Assembly: GCF_007904085.1 (NCBI RefSeq)
Contig: NZ_CP042326.1
Span: 1,054,001-1,118,000, forward strand
Direction of reading: 5' to 3'
Length of the DNA stretch: 64,000 nt
Origin: Euhalothece natronophila Z-M001
GTDB lineage: Bacteria > Cyanobacteriota > Cyanobacteriia > Cyanobacteriales > Rubidibacteraceae
The first letter of the stretch is position 1, and each line of letters begins with the position of its first letter. Below, piece after piece: positions 16,259 through 26,456 of this stretch. The notes beneath the pieces were generated by a model. That model made no database searches. It saw only the letters and a program-made list of their open reading frames with translations, and was not told the DNA's origin. The position numbers and the translations under genes are program-made.

Positions 16259-19200
16259 GTGCGATTCGTTTCTTGTGACGAATCAGTAATTTTACTTGTA
16301 AAACTTGTTAAGATAACTTCTATCGGTTCTCTTGATATTTTTTTATTGTGGGGGTTAACTCCTATCATGTTGAATTCACGTTGGCAAGTGGCGACATTAG
16401 TAATGATAACAATCCTCGTTATTTGTGTGGGAAGTTACAAAATAGGGCTTGAGGATTGGGGAAACAGCGCGATCGCGGCTTCGTCAGAAAAAGTGAAGGT
16501 AGGAGTCTATAATAACCCTCCAAAAGTTTTCATGGATGATACGGGAGAAGCCAAGGGTTTTTTTCCTGAACTTCTAAGTGAAATTATTGAAAAAGGAAAT
16601 TGGACGCTGGAATATGTTTCCTGTCATTGGCGAGAGTGCTTAAAGCAAGTTGAAGCAGGGAAATTAGATTTAATGCTTGATGTGGCAGCCTCCCCCGAAC
16701 GAGAAGAAAGATTTGCCTTTAATCAAGAAATTAGATTGCTCATTGCTACTGTATTGGGAAGTGCTATTACGATTATTATCCTTGTCAGGAAGCAAAATAA
16801 ACGCTTGCGAAAAGAATTAGAAAAGCGACAACAAATTGAAAATGATTTAAGGAATAGTGAGGAGGAACTTAAGAGGTTAATTCAAAATGTTCCGGGTGGA
16901 TTACTTCGTTATGTTATAGAAAAAGATGGTTCTCATAAAATTCCTTATAGGAGTCCAGTGGTTAACGATATTTGGGAATTTTCTAATAATGAGAGCGTTG
17001 ATGCTTTTTGGGAATGTCTTCATCCAGATGATGTGATGGAAATGCGAGAGTCAGTTATTGAGTCAGCCCAGAGCTTACAACCTTGGTCTCAGGAATGGCG
17101 AATTATCACTCCCTCAGGAAAAATGAAATGGTTACAAGCGACAGGAAATCCCCAAAAAGAAGAGGATGGAACTGTTTTTTTCTATACAATTATTATTGAT
17201 GTTACTGAAAAAAAGTTTCTTGAGAAAGCGTTACAAGAAAGTCAAGAACAGCTACAAAATTTGACCAATGCGATTCCGGGGGCAGTGTATCAACATCAGG
17301 TGAATCCTGAAGGAGAAGAAAAGATTCTATTTATGAGCGAGGGGATCAAAAACTTATTTGGTATTTCGCCTCAAGAAATGATGGATAATCCAGAGGTGAG
17401 ATGGAAGGTCATGTCCCCAGAAGCGCGATCGCGCATTCAATTGTCCGCAAGCTATTCTCTCACCACTCTTAGTCCTTGGCGTGATGAATTTGAAATTCAT
17501 TTAGAAAATGGTGAAAACAAATGGATCAAAGGAGAAGCTATTCCCGAAAAAATGGATGATGGGAGTGTTGTTTTTAATGGCATTATAACAGATATCACGG
17601 CACAAAAGTGGCAAGAAAGTTTACTGATCACTCAACAAGAGATTCTAGAAGACTTAGCCAAAGGGAAAGAATTACCCAAAATACTAACCGAATTAATGCG
17701 TCTCATTGAACAGCAGTCTCAGGGGTTAACGAGTTCATTTCTCATTGTCCAAGATGGCTATCTTTACAATGAAGGGGAATCAAATTTACCCCTAGGATAT
17801 CAAGAACAAACTAACGGATTTTTTATTCAGGAAGGAGTAGGAAGTTGTGGAACTGCTGTCACCTGTGGCGAACTTGTTATTAGCAAGGAAATTGCCACTG
17901 ATCCTCTTTGGGAAGGAATCAAGGAAATTCCCCTTCACTATAACTTACAAGCCTGTTGGTCAATGCCCATTTTATCTTCAACCGAAGAAGTATTAGGGAC
18001 ATTTGCCGTTTATGCTGACACTCCACGTTCTCCTTCTTTCTCTGAATTACATTTAATGGAAATTGCTAGCAAACTGGCAAAACTGGCGATTGAACAAAAA
18101 CAGCAAGAAGAGGCTTTACAAAAACAAGCGGAACAAGAAAAATTATTAGGCAAGGTAACTCAAGAAATTCGGCAATCACTAGATTTAGAGGCGGTTCTTA
18201 ATACCACAGTTCAAGAAGTTAGAGAGTTTTTAAGGGTGGATCGAGTCATTGTCTATAATTTAACGGAAAATACAGGGAAAGTGATCGCAGAAGCAGTGGA
18301 AGCCTCTTGGCAGTCTTTACATCGCAAAACAATTAATGATCCCTGCCTACAGAACATAGAATCTGGCAACATTTTCTCTGCCAATTATCCCCACGTTATT
18401 TTCGATGTCGATCTGGATTCTATTGCTCCTTGTTCTGCTGAAATGTTGCGAGGATATGAAGTGCGAGCCAATTTAGTCCTTCCCATTTTTCAAGATAATG
18501 AAAAGTGGGGATTTTTAATTGCTCAACAATGTTCTGCGCCTCGTCAGTGGCAACAAGAAGAAGTTAAGTTTTTAGAAGATTTATCGAAACAAGTGGGAAT
18601 TGCCATTCAACAAGCGCAACTCTATCAAGAAACTCAAAATGAACTCTTAAAACGGGAAGAACTTGCTACCCAACTACGTCACAAAGCCATGCACGACGGG
18701 TTAACCCAGTTACCCAATCGTAGTTTATTAATGGATCGTTTGCAACATACTTTTCAACGTTACCATCGTTATAACATGGCAGAATCTTCTCAGTTTGCTC
18801 TGCTATTTTTAGACTTAAATGGCTTCAAATTGATTAATGATACTTTAGGACATGATGCTGGGGATCAGTTATTAATTATAGTGGCAGACAGATTACGGGA
18901 TTGTCTGCGAGCAATGGATACAGTGAGTCGCCTTGGTGGGGATGAATTTGTTGTGGTTTTAGAGGGGATTACGGGGGAAAAAGATGCGATTGAAATTGCT
19001 AATCGGATTCAAGAAGCCTTTGCTGTTCCCACTTATATTTGCGGTCAAAAAGTTCACCCCAGCACTAGCATTGGCATTGTCATGGCTCATCCTGATTATG
19101 TTTACCCAGAAGAAATGTTAAGAGATGCGGATATTGCCATGTATGAGGCAAAAAAAAATAACCTCAAATATGCTGTTTTTCGCTCTTCTATGCAGACCAT

Positions 19201-20008
19201 TGTTGCTGAACAATTACAACTAGAAAATGATTTAAGAGAAGCCTTAGAAAAACAGCAGTTAGTTTTATATTATCAGCCCATTGTTGACCTCCGTAGCAAA
19301 AAAATTAAGGGACTTGAAGCATTAATGCGCTGGAAACATCCTGATCACGGCATCATCCAGCCTGATGATTTTTTACCGATTGCAGAAAAAGCAGATTTAT
19401 TAGAAAAAATGGAGTCTTGGGGGTTAAAAGAGGCTTGTTCACAGTTTCAAGCGTGGCAAAAGGAATTTCGATTTCTTAAACAAGCAGCCATCCATTTTAA
19501 TATATCACTCAATTACTTTCATCAAAACAACGTTGTTCAAGACGTTAAGCAGATATTAGAGGATTTTTCATGGACTAATCACTCCTTAAAGTTAGAAATT
19601 ACGGAAATGATTTTGATGGATCAGGAGGAGATGGCTCAAGCAATTTTAGGAGAATTAGAGGCTTTAGGTGTGGGAATTTGTTTAGATGATTTTGGTATCG
19701 GATATTCTTCTTTAAGCTATTTAAGTCAGTTTCCCATTCATGATTTGAAAATTAATAATAGTTTAATTATGGATTTGGATCAAGGAGAAATTGGCAAAAA
19801 AAATCGCCAAATTGTTAAAGCAATTGGCAATTTATGTAATAGTCTCAAGGTTCGCGCGATCGCGGAAGGGGTGGAAACTCAAGATCAAAGTTTGATTTTA
19901 AATTTCTATGGCTATGATACGGGACAGGGAAATTATTACTGCCATCCCCTCCCCGCAGAAAAGATGACAGCCTTTCTAAAAGAATTACCTGCTGATTTTG
20001 GATGTTAG
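16259..20008 (+). CDS. Membrane PAS-GAF-GGDEF-EAL cyclic-di-GMP enzyme with shortened periplasmic sensor
   Basis: The protein has 1249 residues from GTG at 16259, which has GGGAG 7 nt upstream; ATG at 16367 is an alternative. An N-terminal membrane segment precedes a family-3 solute-binding lobe (VKVGVYNNPPKVF to SPEREERFAFNQE). That lobe passes straight into a second membrane helix, so about half of a normal binding domain is missing. Then follow two PAS domains (about 205-450), two GAF domains (about 455-790), GGDEF with intact RLGGDEF (about 810-975) and EAL with GLEALMRW and DDFGIGYSSL (about 990-1245). The usual KID of EAL reads KIN. It probably makes or degrades c-di-GMP. Convergent 4-bp overlap with the next gene. 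Confidence 0.88.
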   Translation: MRFVSCDESVILLVKLVKITSIGSLDIFLLWGLTPIMLNSRWQVATLVMITILVICVGSYKIGLEDWGNSAIAASSEKVKVGVYNNPPKVFMDDTGEAKGFFPELLSEIIEKGNWTLEYVSCHWRECLKQVEAGKLDLMLDVAASPEREERFAFNQEIRLLIATVLGSAITIIILVRKQNKRLRKELEKRQQIENDLRNSEEELKRLIQNVPGGLLRYVIEKDGSHKIPYRSPVVNDIWEFSNNESVDAFWECLHPDDVMEMRESVIESAQSLQPWSQEWRIITPSGKMKWLQATGNPQKEEDGTVFFYTIIIDVTEKKFLEKALQESQEQLQNLTNAIPGAVYQHQVNPEGEEKILFMSEGIKNLFGISPQEMMDNPEVRWKVMSPEARSRIQLSASYSLTTLSPWRDEFEIHLENGENKWIKGEAIPEKMDDGSVVFNGIITDITAQKWQESLLITQQEILEDLAKGKELPKILTELMRLIEQQSQGLTSSFLIVQDGYLYNEGESNLPLGYQEQTNGFFIQEGVGSCGTAVTCGELVISKEIATDPLWEGIKEIPLHYNLQACWSMPILSSTEEVLGTFAVYADTPRSPSFSELHLMEIASKLAKLAIEQKQQEEALQKQAEQEKLLGKVTQEIRQSLDLEAVLNTTVQEVREFLRVDRVIVYNLTENTGKVIAEAVEASWQSLHRKTINDPCLQNIESGNIFSANYPHVIFDVDLDSIAPCSAEMLRGYEVRANLVLPIFQDNEKWGFLIAQQCSAPRQWQQEEVKFLEDLSKQVGIAIQQAQLYQETQNELLKREELATQLRHKAMHDGLTQLPNRSLLMDRLQHTFQRYHRYNMAESSQFALLFLDLNGFKLINDTLGHDAGDQLLIIVADRLRDCLRAMDTVSRLGGDEFVVVLEGITGEKDAIEIANRIQEAFAVPTYICGQKVHPSTSIGIVMAHPDYVYPEEMLRDADIAMYEAKKNNLKYAVFRSSMQTIVAEQLQLENDLREALEKQQLVLYYQPIVDLRSKKIKGLEALMRWKHPDHGIIQPDDFLPIAEKADLLEKMESWGLKEACSQFQAWQKEFRFLKQAAIHFNISLNYFHQNNVVQDVKQILEDFSWTNHSLKLEITEMILMDQEEMAQAILGELEALGVGICLDDFGIGYSSLSYLSQFPIHDLKINNSLIMDLDQGEIGKKNRQIVKAIGNLCNSLKVRAIAEGVETQDQSLILNFYGYDTGQGNYYCHPLPAEKMTAFLKELPADFGC

Positions 20009-21396
20009 TCTTCTAATTCGTCTTGCGATACCCATGTTCCATGAAAGCCATAGGGAACTCGCTGTGGAATCATCACTCGCGCTACAGGTTCATTGGTCAT
20101 ATTTTGAGCATCTACCACTAATAACTCTGATTGATTGCGATTTTCATCATGAACAAACGTAATTAACCAGCCGTCATCTTCTGCTGTTGCGCCTTGACGT
20201 GGGGCAAAAACCGCTTCTCCACAATAACGATTTTCTCCTAGATAATGAATTTCAGAAGCTGCCTGATTTTCAAAATCAAATTTCACTAAGCCTTCAAATA
20301 AGGGCATAGGATGCGGTGACATTTTACCAGCAAAGCCATAACGCATTTTACGTCCTGTTTTCTGCTCATTAATGCGAGGAAACTCCACCATAAAGGGGGA
20401 TAGATTACGTTCTTCTACTGTTCCTGTTTTCAAGTTAAACCGCCACTGATGAAGATAGGGGGCTTGCTCATTAGAATCACTTTCTTCGTTGAGATCAGTT
20501 AATTCAAAACGGTTCATCCGACAAGCAATGAGAACTACCTCATCTCCTTCCTCATAAGCATTAAGAACATGAAAAATAAAGCAGGATGGGGCTTCAAACC
20601 AACGGATTTCTGAGGGATCACCATGACGTGGTAAGATTCCAAAACGACTCGCGCGATCGCGCTCAAAGGCTAATCCCATCTCCCCTTGTGCCATTCTTTC
20701 TGGAGAAAAGGTCAGAGGTAAATCCAAAAACAGGGTATAATTTTCTGTAATGGCAAAATCGTGCATCATTACCCCTTGCGGGAGATCAATGGGAATCATT
20801 TGGGATAACTCCCCATTTTGATCAACAATCCCATATTGCAAATAAGGAGGGGTGAAGCTATAACCAAAAAACAACATCTCGCCTGTTTCTGGATCAACCT
20901 TGGGATGAGCGGTAAATGCCGATTGCAATTGATTATTAAACGTACAAGCCCCCACTGTCTCCAAATTGGGGAGCGTAACTTGATGGGGATTTCCTCCTTC
21001 CCACAGGGCTAAAAACCGTTTAGCGTGCCACACTAGGGCTGTATTTGCCGTATTTTTAAAAGGCTCATCTGGAACATCACTTTGCGGTGGTTCTAGTAAT
21101 CCTGTCCAAATAGCTTGATTAGCTTCCTGTTCCCGAAGAAAGCCTTGTGTGCGGATATAGCGGTTACAATAATGGGCTTTTCCCCCTTGAATTTGCACCC
21201 CATGTAACATTCCATCCCCATCAAACCAATGATAGCTACCAATGGGCGGAAATTGGGGATTGGGGCCATTACGAACAAACATTCCTGATAAATCGGGTGG
21301 CAATTCACCAATCACTGTCAGATCATCGGCTTCTATTTCTTGGCGAATGGGGGCAAAGTTACCGGTTAGAAACGGATTTGTTGTGGTTGCAGTCAT
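20005..21396 (-). CDS. Carotenoid cleavage oxygenase
   Basis: This RPE65/CCD-family non-haem iron enzyme splits carotenoids or apocarotenoids to aldehydes. The four iron-binding histidines are visible in AHPKVDP, MMHDFAI, IFHVLNA and YGFHGTW. GMFVRNGPNPQFPP and HWFDGDGMLHGV are typical N-terminal family motifs. The chosen ATG at 21396 gives 463 residues; a TTG at 21447 would overlap the P450 gene by 14 bp. It is cotranscribed with the upstream CYP120-like gene. Substrate and cleavage position cannot be read from sequence. Confidence 0.88.
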   Translation of the reverse strand: MTATTTNPFLTGNFAPIRQEIEADDLTVIGELPPDLSGMFVRNGPNPQFPPIGSYHWFDGDGMLHGVQIQGGKAHYCNRYIRTQGFLREQEANQAIWTGLLEPPQSDVPDEPFKNTANTALVWHAKRFLALWEGGNPHQVTLPNLETVGACTFNNQLQSAFTAHPKVDPETGEMLFFGYSFTPPYLQYGIVDQNGELSQMIPIDLPQGVMMHDFAITENYTLFLDLPLTFSPERMAQGEMGLAFERDRASRFGILPRHGDPSEIRWFEAPSCFIFHVLNAYEEGDEVVLIACRMNRFELTDLNEESDSNEQAPYLHQWRFNLKTGTVEERNLSPFMVEFPRINEQKTGRKMRYGFAGKMSPHPMPLFEGLVKFDFENQAASEIHYLGENRYCGEAVFAPRQGATAEDDGWLITFVHDENRNQSELLVVDAQNMTNEPVARVMIPQRVPYGFHGTWVSQDELED

Positions 21397-21433
21397 CTGT
21401 CGCGCTTTTTTTACTTGAGCTTCTTTACTAATC

Positions 21434-22753
21434 TTAACAACGCTCAAATTTTACTTTTAATCCATCCTTGGGACGAGGAGCAGGAATCATTATTAAATCT
21501 GTGTCTTGATTTGGCAATAATTCCCAGTGATAATCACGCAATAAATGCACTGCTAATATTTTCATTTCTAAACGGGCAAATTCTTTGCCAATACATTCTC
21601 GCATTCCGCCCCCAAACGGAACATAATCATAAGTTTTGCTAGGATTATTTTCTAACTCAGGATTAAAGCGTTCTGGGCGATATGTGTTCGGTTCAGGATA
21701 AACCGTTTCTTGTTGATGGGTTTGATTAATTTGATAAAGAACATTCCAACCTTTCGGAAATTTATAACCCTGAAATTCACAATCGGCAATCACTTCCCGA
21801 AAAGCACCCCCAACAGGAGGAACAAATCGTAAGACTTCTTTCAAAACCTGATCTAAATAAGTTAATTGTTGTAAATTCTCTAAAGTGATTTTTTCATTAC
21901 CTAGTAATTGTTCTTGTTCTGCTTTTGCCTTCTTAAAAATATCAGGATGCTGTCTCATTAATAAGCAAAAAGAAGTTAAACTAGAGGTTAATGTTTCATG
22001 TCCAGCAAAAAGTAATGTTATAATCTGATCTTTAAGTTCTTCAATGCTGAGCTTATTTCCTTCATCATCTTCAGCTTGCATGAGAATCCCTAAAGCATCA
22101 TTCCCCCAATCTTGCTGCTGTTGTCGTGTCTGAATAATTTTTTCTAATTCGGCAAGAAGTTTGTTCCGACCCTCTAAAGCGCGACCAAATTTTGTCCAAG
22201 GCAGTGATAAGGGAATCGTAAATAGTCCCTGTACAAGAGTTTCAAATAAATGACCGAGTTCAGTCTGCGAGCCTTTCTCTAGCCCAACAAATAATTGACA
22301 AGCAATATCAAAGGTATAATTACGAATTTCAGGATACCATGTTAATGTTTTTTGCTCTTCCCAACTTTTTAAATACTGTTGCGTAATGCCTTCTATGGTT
22401 TCGATATAACTACTTAAAGCACGGGGGCGAAAGGCTTTTGCTAATAACTTCCGCCGTTGCAAATGTTCATGTCCAGTTTGAATAACTAGCGAAAGAGAAC
22501 CTAAAAGAGTACGGGTACTTTTTGGCCAAGCAGAAATAAAGTAACGGTCTTCATTACTGATAACAAACTGATTTGCCGTTGCACCTTTAACAACAATAGT
22601 TGGCTGACCAAAGAGAGAAGTTTTAAAGATTGAGCCATACTTTTCATATCGCTTTTTCGCAAAATCTTTATCCCGTAAAAACGCTAAAGTTTCACCAATA
22701 AACGGTAAACCAAATTGACCGGGAGGAACAACAGAACTGGTTGAAGAAGTCAT
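21434..22753 (-). CDS. Cytochrome P450, CYP120-like
   Basis: This 439-residue haem monooxygenase has I-helix FAGHETLTSS, ExxR-type KEVLRFVPP, PERFNPE and haem-binding FGGGMRECIG with its Cys ligand. The N-terminus PPGQFGLPFIGETLAFL is like CYP120/CYP26. Synechocystis CYP120A1 binds and hydroxylates retinoic acid, and this gene directly precedes a carotenoid oxygenase. An apocarotenoid or retinoid oxidation pair is therefore a reasonable inference. No membrane anchor is seen. Confidence 0.9.
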   Translation of the reverse strand: MTSSTSSVVPPGQFGLPFIGETLAFLRDKDFAKKRYEKYGSIFKTSLFGQPTIVVKGATANQFVISNEDRYFISAWPKSTRTLLGSLSLVIQTGHEHLQRRKLLAKAFRPRALSSYIETIEGITQQYLKSWEEQKTLTWYPEIRNYTFDIACQLFVGLEKGSQTELGHLFETLVQGLFTIPLSLPWTKFGRALEGRNKLLAELEKIIQTRQQQQDWGNDALGILMQAEDDEGNKLSIEELKDQIITLLFAGHETLTSSLTSFCLLMRQHPDIFKKAKAEQEQLLGNEKITLENLQQLTYLDQVLKEVLRFVPPVGGAFREVIADCEFQGYKFPKGWNVLYQINQTHQQETVYPEPNTYRPERFNPELENNPSKTYDYVPFGGGMRECIGKEFARLEMKILAVHLLRDYHWELLPNQDTDLIMIPAPRPKDGLKVKFERC

Positions 22754-22800
22754 AATTGAAGTTACTTTACTATTTCAACATCTTGCCATAGAATAACAAA

Positions 22801-23142
22801 TTAACCTTGATTCATTTTCTCTTCATACGCTTTACCCCAATGGTGCATTTCCTGGATAATTGGGCGTAAACTTTCACCCAGAGCAGTTAGAGAATATTCA
22901 ACTTTTGGTGGAACAACAGGATAAACTTTGCGAGTAACTAAACCATCGGTTTCCATTTCTCGGAGTTGTTGGGTGAGCATCTTTTGGGTAATCCCAGTTA
23001 AAGCTCGTTGTAACTCACTAAAGCGTTTAGTTTCTGTAAAAAGTTCTCTTAAAATTAATACTTTCCATCGTCCCCCAATAAGCTGAATAGTTGTTTCTAC
23101 AGGACAACTGACTTGCTTTTTATTTTCCGTTGGTTGAACCAT
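22801..23142 (-). CDS. HxlR-family (DUF24) transcription factor
   Basis: The protein has 113 residues, the family norm. IQLIGGRWKVLILRELF, LTGITQKMLTQQLREME and the wing (KVEYSLTALGESL) give the winged-helix signature. A Cys at position 13 (VSCPVETT) sits where redox- and quinone-sensing DUF24 regulators such as YodB carry theirs. It is divergent from the pirin gene, its probable target, with an inverted repeat between them. The P450 gene 47 bp downstream may be in the same transcript. Confidence 0.88.
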   Translation of the reverse strand: MVQPTENKKQVSCPVETTIQLIGGRWKVLILRELFTETKRFSELQRALTGITQKMLTQQLREMETDGLVTRKVYPVVPPKVEYSLTALGESLRPIIQEMHHWGKAYEEKMNQG

Positions 23143-23201
23143 AGTATTTTTTGGGTAACAGGCTGACTTTTTGGTGCATACTTCCCAAATTAATTATATG
23201 T

Positions 23202-23222
23202 CATCTAAATTAGAAATAGATG
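23202..23222. promoter_or_regulatory. Inverted repeat between HxlR and pirin genes
   Basis: CATCTA, a 9-nt AT spacer, then TAGATG, flanked on both sides by ATGTCAT-like strings. It is a candidate HxlR operator controlling both divergent genes. The position is 23 bp before the pirin start. Confidence 0.35.
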
Positions 23223-23244
23223 TCATTTCAAGGAAATTTTAGCA

Positions 23245-23943
23245 ATGATTACTCTTCGTAAAGCTAATGAACGAGGACACGCGAATCATGGTTGGCTTGA
23301 TAGCTATCATACCTTTTCTTTTGCTAACTATTATGATCCCAATTTTTTAGGGTTTAGAAGTTTGCGCGTTATTAATGAAGACACAGTACAACCTGATGCA
23401 GGTTTTCCCACTCATGGTCATCGTGATATGGAAATTTTAACTTATGTTTTAGAAGGAGAACTAGAACATAAGGATAATATGGGGAATGGGTCGATTATTT
23501 ATCCTGGGGAAGTGCAAAAAATGAGTGCAGGAACAGGAATTTTACATAGTGAATTTAATCCCTCGAAAACGCAACCTGTTCACTTATTTCAAATTTGGAT
23601 TCTTCCTGATAAAAATGGGGTTAAGCCTAATTATGAGCAACGCTATTTTGATATTGAGAAAAATCAAGGTAATTTGACTTTAATTGCTGCTAAAAATGGT
23701 GAAGGGGATTGCATTTCTGTGGAACAAGATGTAAGATTATACGCAAGTAAGTTAGGGGTGGATGCTGTGCTTAATTACGAGTTAGAGCGCGATCGTCATG
23801 CTTGGCTACAAGTGGTGAAAGGTTCAGTAACACTCAATGATCAGCAATTAAACCCCAGTGATGCGGCTGCCGTTAGCGAGGAAAAAACTCTTAAAATTAG
23901 AGCCACTAAGGATGCAGAAATTTTACTTTTTGACCTTGCGTAA
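23245..23943 (+). CDS. Pirin-family bicupin protein
   Basis: The protein has 232 residues. The N-terminal cupin carries metal ligands in PTHGHRDMEILTYVLEGELE and the pirin signature SAGTGILHSEFN. The C-terminal cupin is shorter. The length and start ITLRKANERGHANHGWLDS fit the YhhW subgroup, some of which act as quercetin dioxygenases. Function here is not settled. It is divergent from an HxlR regulator, a common pairing that suggests induction by quinones or electrophiles. Confidence 0.9.
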   Translation: MITLRKANERGHANHGWLDSYHTFSFANYYDPNFLGFRSLRVINEDTVQPDAGFPTHGHRDMEILTYVLEGELEHKDNMGNGSIIYPGEVQKMSAGTGILHSEFNPSKTQPVHLFQIWILPDKNGVKPNYEQRYFDIEKNQGNLTLIAAKNGEGDCISVEQDVRLYASKLGVDAVLNYELERDRHAWLQVVKGSVTLNDQQLNPSDAAAVSEEKTLKIRATKDAEILLFDLA

Positions 23944-24007
23944 ATGCTTAAGTGCAGTAGTTAATTCGCCTGTATAGCCCGATCGCGCTTCTCAGCAAAC
24001 ATCAAAA

Positions 24008-24030
24008 AGTGAGGGGAGTTTCCCCCCACT
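24008..24030 (-). terminator. thiC terminator
   Basis: AGTGAGGGGAGTTTCCCCCCACT forms a GC-rich hairpin. On the minus strand it is followed by TTTTT, giving a standard intrinsic terminator 29 bp after the thiC stop. Confidence 0.75.
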
Positions 24031-24058
24031 ACTGGCTTAATCAAAAAAGCAAAGAGAT

Positions 24059-25546
<1,488 letters not shown>

Positions 25547-25715
25547 AATACTAGCATAGAAATGTTAGCTCTGAAAGGAATCAGATTGTTAAATTAAAAT
25601 TAAAATAGCTTCTTGAACAACGAAATTAATCGGAGAAATTGCAAATTTCCACCCTGCCCACCTCGTTAGAGGATTAACAGGTAAAGATCCCACTTCTGGA
25701 AAAGCTAAGAACTTA

Positions 25716-26369
25716 ATGATGAAATTTACCGATACTCTTTGGAATCAGATTCAACCTATCTATCACAAGATTCTAGACCATCCTTTCAATCAGGAGTTTA
25801 TCCAAGGTAGCTTGAGTCAGGAAACCTTCCAATTTTATCTCAAACAAGATTCTTTGTATTTGCTTGACTTTTCCAAGGCTTTAGCGTTGGTAGCAACGAA
25901 AGCTACGATTCCCAATCATGTGGTTCAATTTCTAGAATTTGCTCAAGGCGCGATCGCGGCAGAAAGAGGGTTGCACGAACAATTTTTTGCCGAATATCAA
26001 ATTGAAGTTGATGTTCCCAAAGCACCTGGTTGCTTTACTTATACCAATTTTCTTTTAGCTACTGCTGCTTTGCAACCCTATGAAGAAGCAATCGCTGCTG
26101 TTTTACCCTGTTTTTGGATTTATCAAGAAGTGGGTCGTTACATTTCCCAACATGCCATTAGCAACCATCCCTATCAAAAATGGATCGATATGTATTCGGG
26201 AGAAGATTTTACCAAAGCCGTGGAATTAGCAATTGCTATTACTGATGAAGTAGCCGAAGCAACAACGGTAGCTATGCGGGAACATATGGTCTCAACATTT
26301 ATCATGTCCTCACGTTTGGAATGGGTATTTTGGAATAGTGCTTATCAAGATGAAAAGTGGCCGGTGTGA
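25716..26369 (+). CDS. tenA: TenA-family thiaminase II / aminopyrimidine aminohydrolase
   Basis: The protein has 217 residues and an all-helical haem-oxygenase-like fold. It salvages the pyrimidine of degraded thiamine. It opens FTDTLWNQIQPIYHKILDHP, carries the catalytic-type Cys in LPCFWIYQEVG, and ends with the Glu-containing RLEWVFWNSAYQDEKWPV. The same reading frame stays open about 33 codons upstream of ATG 25716 with no usable start. It is divergent from thiC and 87 bp before an FAD oxidoreductase. Confidence 0.92.
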   Translation: MMKFTDTLWNQIQPIYHKILDHPFNQEFIQGSLSQETFQFYLKQDSLYLLDFSKALALVATKATIPNHVVQFLEFAQGAIAAERGLHEQFFAEYQIEVDVPKAPGCFTYTNFLLATAALQPYEEAIAAVLPCFWIYQEVGRYISQHAISNHPYQKWIDMYSGEDFTKAVELAIAITDEVAEATTVAMREHMVSTFIMSSRLEWVFWNSAYQDEKWPV

Positions 26370-26456
26370 TCAATTTCTTAAATCAGTCTAGGCAACTGAT
26401 CTCTGTTGGGGAAAACTCACAAAGCAATTCCATGGCAGTATTACCATCATCAAATA

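Noticed and set aside
17748-17759. Another copy of the island box (TCCAAGATGGCT)
   Set aside because: Inside the GGDEF-EAL coding sequence with one end mismatch; no promoter context.
20005-21447. TTG start at 21447 for the carotenoid oxygenase, overlapping the P450 gene
   Set aside because: No ribosome site; the ATG at 21396 gives a normal family N-terminus. The overlap cannot be excluded.
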